A stretch of 21,818 nucleotides of DNA from a bacterium (lineage in GTDB: Bacteria; Patescibacteriota; Minisyncoccia; Minisyncoccales; MHMH01), in the NCBI GenBank assembly GCA_030648815.1, contig JAUSHA010000053.1, forward strand, positions 1 through 21,818, given 5' to 3'. The position numbers were made by a program, and so were the translations under genes. Shown here one piece after another: positions 20,392 to 21,818 of the stretch. How positions within the stretch are numbered: the first letter of the stretch is position 1; every line of letters starts with the position of its first letter. Under the pieces are notes generated by a model. That model saw only the letters and a program-made list of their open reading frames with translations. It was not told the DNA's origin and did no database searches.

Positions 20392-21818
20392 TGTTCGGGA
20401 AAACATATCTGCTCAAAAATCCTCGAAAGCTGTTGAAGTTTTTTTTGATGTCGTAAATTGACCGGATTTTCAGAAACCGTTTTATGATGTAAGACGGCCT
20501 TAAGTAAAATTCCCGCAGTCCCCGGTAATGGGCTTTGAAAATTTCTTCGCTTGATAAATTGGGATATTCATAAACCGGCGGTTCCACCGAATCGTATTTT
20601 GACCAGTCTCTTGTTTTTAAGTAATTATTTTGAACCAGATAATTCCAAAAAGGCGTGCCCGGATAAGGCTGGGCAATGCCCAAAGTAACATAATCAACAT
20701 CAAGGGATTTTATGAATTTAACCGTTTCTTCCATGGTTTCTTTAGTTTCGCCGGGCAGGCCGAAAATAGTATGGAGCAGAACTTCCATGCCGGCTTTTTT
20801 AATGTTTTCTGCGACTCTTTTAACTTCGTCCGGCGTTGTTCCCTTCCCGGTGTTTTTTAGTATTTGAGGATCGGCGCTTTCCAATCCAAGGCGTATCGTG
20901 TGGCAGCCGGCTTTTTTCATTTTTTTAAGCAATGCCATACCTGTTTCTTTGTGGCCGATTCCGCTTGCGGCATGGTCGCAAGTAGACCAAGTAAGATCTA
21001 TTTTATTAGCGATTATCTGATCCATGAGCTGGTTTGACCATTCAATATCCGGGGTTAGCCTTGTATCGTTCCAAAAGACTTCTTTATAACCTAATTTTTG
21101 AATCCACTTCAATTCTTGAATGACGTGGGGGACGCTTCGTCTTCGCATGATGTGTTGTTTTTCGCTCCAGAAGTAGGGTTGGCAGCAAAACGTACAGTTT
21201 CCCGTGCATCCTCGCTGGGCCATAATATAGGTAAGCGGTCGGCGTCTGGCGAGGGGGTCGTGATAGATTCTCATATTTATTTTGTCATGAGACGGAAAAC
21301 CCAATTTTTCCAAATCATGTATGTCGGGCTGCGGCTCGTTTCTTTTGATCTGATTGCCGTTGCGATAACACAACCCCAGGGTATTGGCGGGATTGTAGTT
21401 ATTTTTAACAAGATTCATTATAACCCATTCCGGTTCGCTGTAGACGGCAATGTCCAAATTTTTAGTATAACCGAGGATTTCTTCCGGCAAAGCCATAACA
21501 TGAACGCCGATAGCCACGGTCAGAATATCTTGGGATATTTCCTTGGCGATATCGGCAACTTTCAGGTCGTTATAAATAGTGGTGCTGGAAGTTGAAAAGA
21601 CGATCATTCTCGGTTTTTCCCTAATGATGCTTTGCCGGACTTCTTTAAAAGTAAGCTTGGTATTGTTGAAATCAAAAATTGAAGCAGGAAATCCGTATTT
21701 TTCAAGACAGCCGGAAATCATCATCAAATCAAGCGGCGGCCAGGCAAAATCAATTTTATTGACGCCAAAACCGCCCATGATTCTTTGGCATCCGAATTTA
21801 CTGACGGACGGCGGTTCA
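20378..21818 (-). CDS. Cobalamin-binding-type radical SAM enzyme, VH variant (5' end outside window)
   Basis: The reading frame stays open through an internal Met at 21778 to the window edge and encodes EPPSVSKFGCQRIM there. That matches the N-terminal N-x-P-P strand of this family, so the true start is probably a few codons beyond 21818. Counting from Met 21778: B12-like domain with IGVHVMALP (His93) instead of GGPH, and YSEPEW instead of GEGE. Cluster ligands are Cys191, Cys195 and Cys198 in RGCTGNCTFC. Then come FWNDTRLT, LGLESAD and PYPGTPFW, and the tail EFYLRPSYIIKRFLKIRS. The usual WSC-x-x-R segment reads WSTCDHAASG. It is the most upstream gene of the minus operon seen here; its promoter is not in view. 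Confidence 0.9.
   Translation of the reverse strand, partial: EPPSVSKFGCQRIMGGFGVNKIDFAWPPLDLMMISGCLEKYGFPASIFDFNNTKLTFKEVRQSIIREKPRMIVFSTSSTTIYNDLKVADIAKEISQDILTVAIGVHVMALPEEILGYTKNLDIAVYSEPEWVIMNLVKNNYNPANTLGLCYRNGNQIKRNEPQPDIHDLEKLGFPSHDKINMRIYHDPLARRRPLTYIMAQRGCTGNCTFCCQPYFWSEKQHIMRRRSVPHVIQELKWIQKLGYKEVFWNDTRLTPDIEWSNQLMDQIIANKIDLTWSTCDHAASGIGHKETGMALLKKMKKAGCHTIRLGLESADPQILKNTGKGTTPDEVKRVAENIKKAGMEVLLHTIFGLPGETKETMEETVKFIKSLDVDYVTLGIAQPYPGTPFWNYLVQNNYLKTRDWSKYDSVEPPVYEYPNLSSEEIFKAHYRGLREFYLRPSYIIKRFLKIRSIYDIKKNFNSFRGFLSRYVFPNNEQK

Noticed and set aside
21098..21595. 165-codon plus-strand frame inside the last B12-rSAM gene
   Set aside because: It is the antisense shadow of a gene with intact cluster and barrel motifs; no start signal or family likeness.
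4703..21818. Hopanoid or bacteriochlorophyll cluster (HpnP, HpnJ or BchE)
   Set aside because: The B12-rSAM fold is shared, but there is no squalene cyclase, HpnH-like partner or chlorophyll gene in the window, so specific names were not given.
1..21818. CRISPR arrays, tRNA, rRNA, insertion sequences
   Set aside because: No regularly spaced repeats, no cloverleaf-like intergenic sequence and no transposase frame were found. The gaps between genes are too short to hold most of them.

Overview
The window comes from an uncultivated, A+T-rich bacterium. Several things suggest a candidate phylum such as Patescibacteria (CPR) or Omnitrophota: almost no spacing between genes, ATGA and TAATG junctions, many cobalamin-binding radical SAM (B12-rSAM) paralogues, and short palindromic intergenic repeats. 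That placement is inference; there is no rRNA or marker gene here. TGA is used as a stop, so the genetic code is standard.

Region 1 (1-1047) looks like ordinary backbone. A partial small gene with a CxxC pair runs leftward off the window edge. Facing away from it is a stand-alone RelA/SpoT-type HD hydrolase with a strong Shine-Dalgarno and its own terminator. A long hairpin lies between the two divergent genes.

Region 2 (1114-12651, + strand) is a ten-gene operon: SMR-like small membrane flippase, nitroreductase, a two-domain toroid protein of unknown function, a DPM1/GtrB-type polyprenyl-phosphate glycosyltransferase, a B12-rSAM, a GT-C-like membrane glycosyltransferase, a class I methyltransferase and three more B12-rSAM enzymes.

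Region 3 (12675-21818, - strand) is a convergent operon of eight genes, reading from the right edge: B12-rSAM (5' end outside the window), GT2, radical SAM/SPASM enzyme, a second SMR-like flippase, two tandem B12-rSAM paralogues, a membrane-anchored GT2 and another B12-rSAM. The two operons meet tail to tail across 23 bp occupied by a perfect palindrome, and the last stop codon of the minus operon lies inside it.

In total there are nine radical SAM enzymes (eight cobalamin type, one SPASM type) in about 17 kb, mixed with three GT2 enzymes, one GT-C-like enzyme and two flippase-like proteins. The best reading, which is inference, is a biosynthetic locus for a heavily tailored cell-surface glycan or glycolipid. 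A polyprenyl-phosphate sugar would be made inside the cell, flipped and transferred outside. The B12-rSAM enzymes would methylate or form C-C bonds at unactivated carbons of the sugars or the lipid carrier. No characterised pathway with this composition was recognised. No CRISPR, tRNA, rRNA, transposase or cobalamin riboswitch was seen. No gene-free stretch exceeds about 200 bases.
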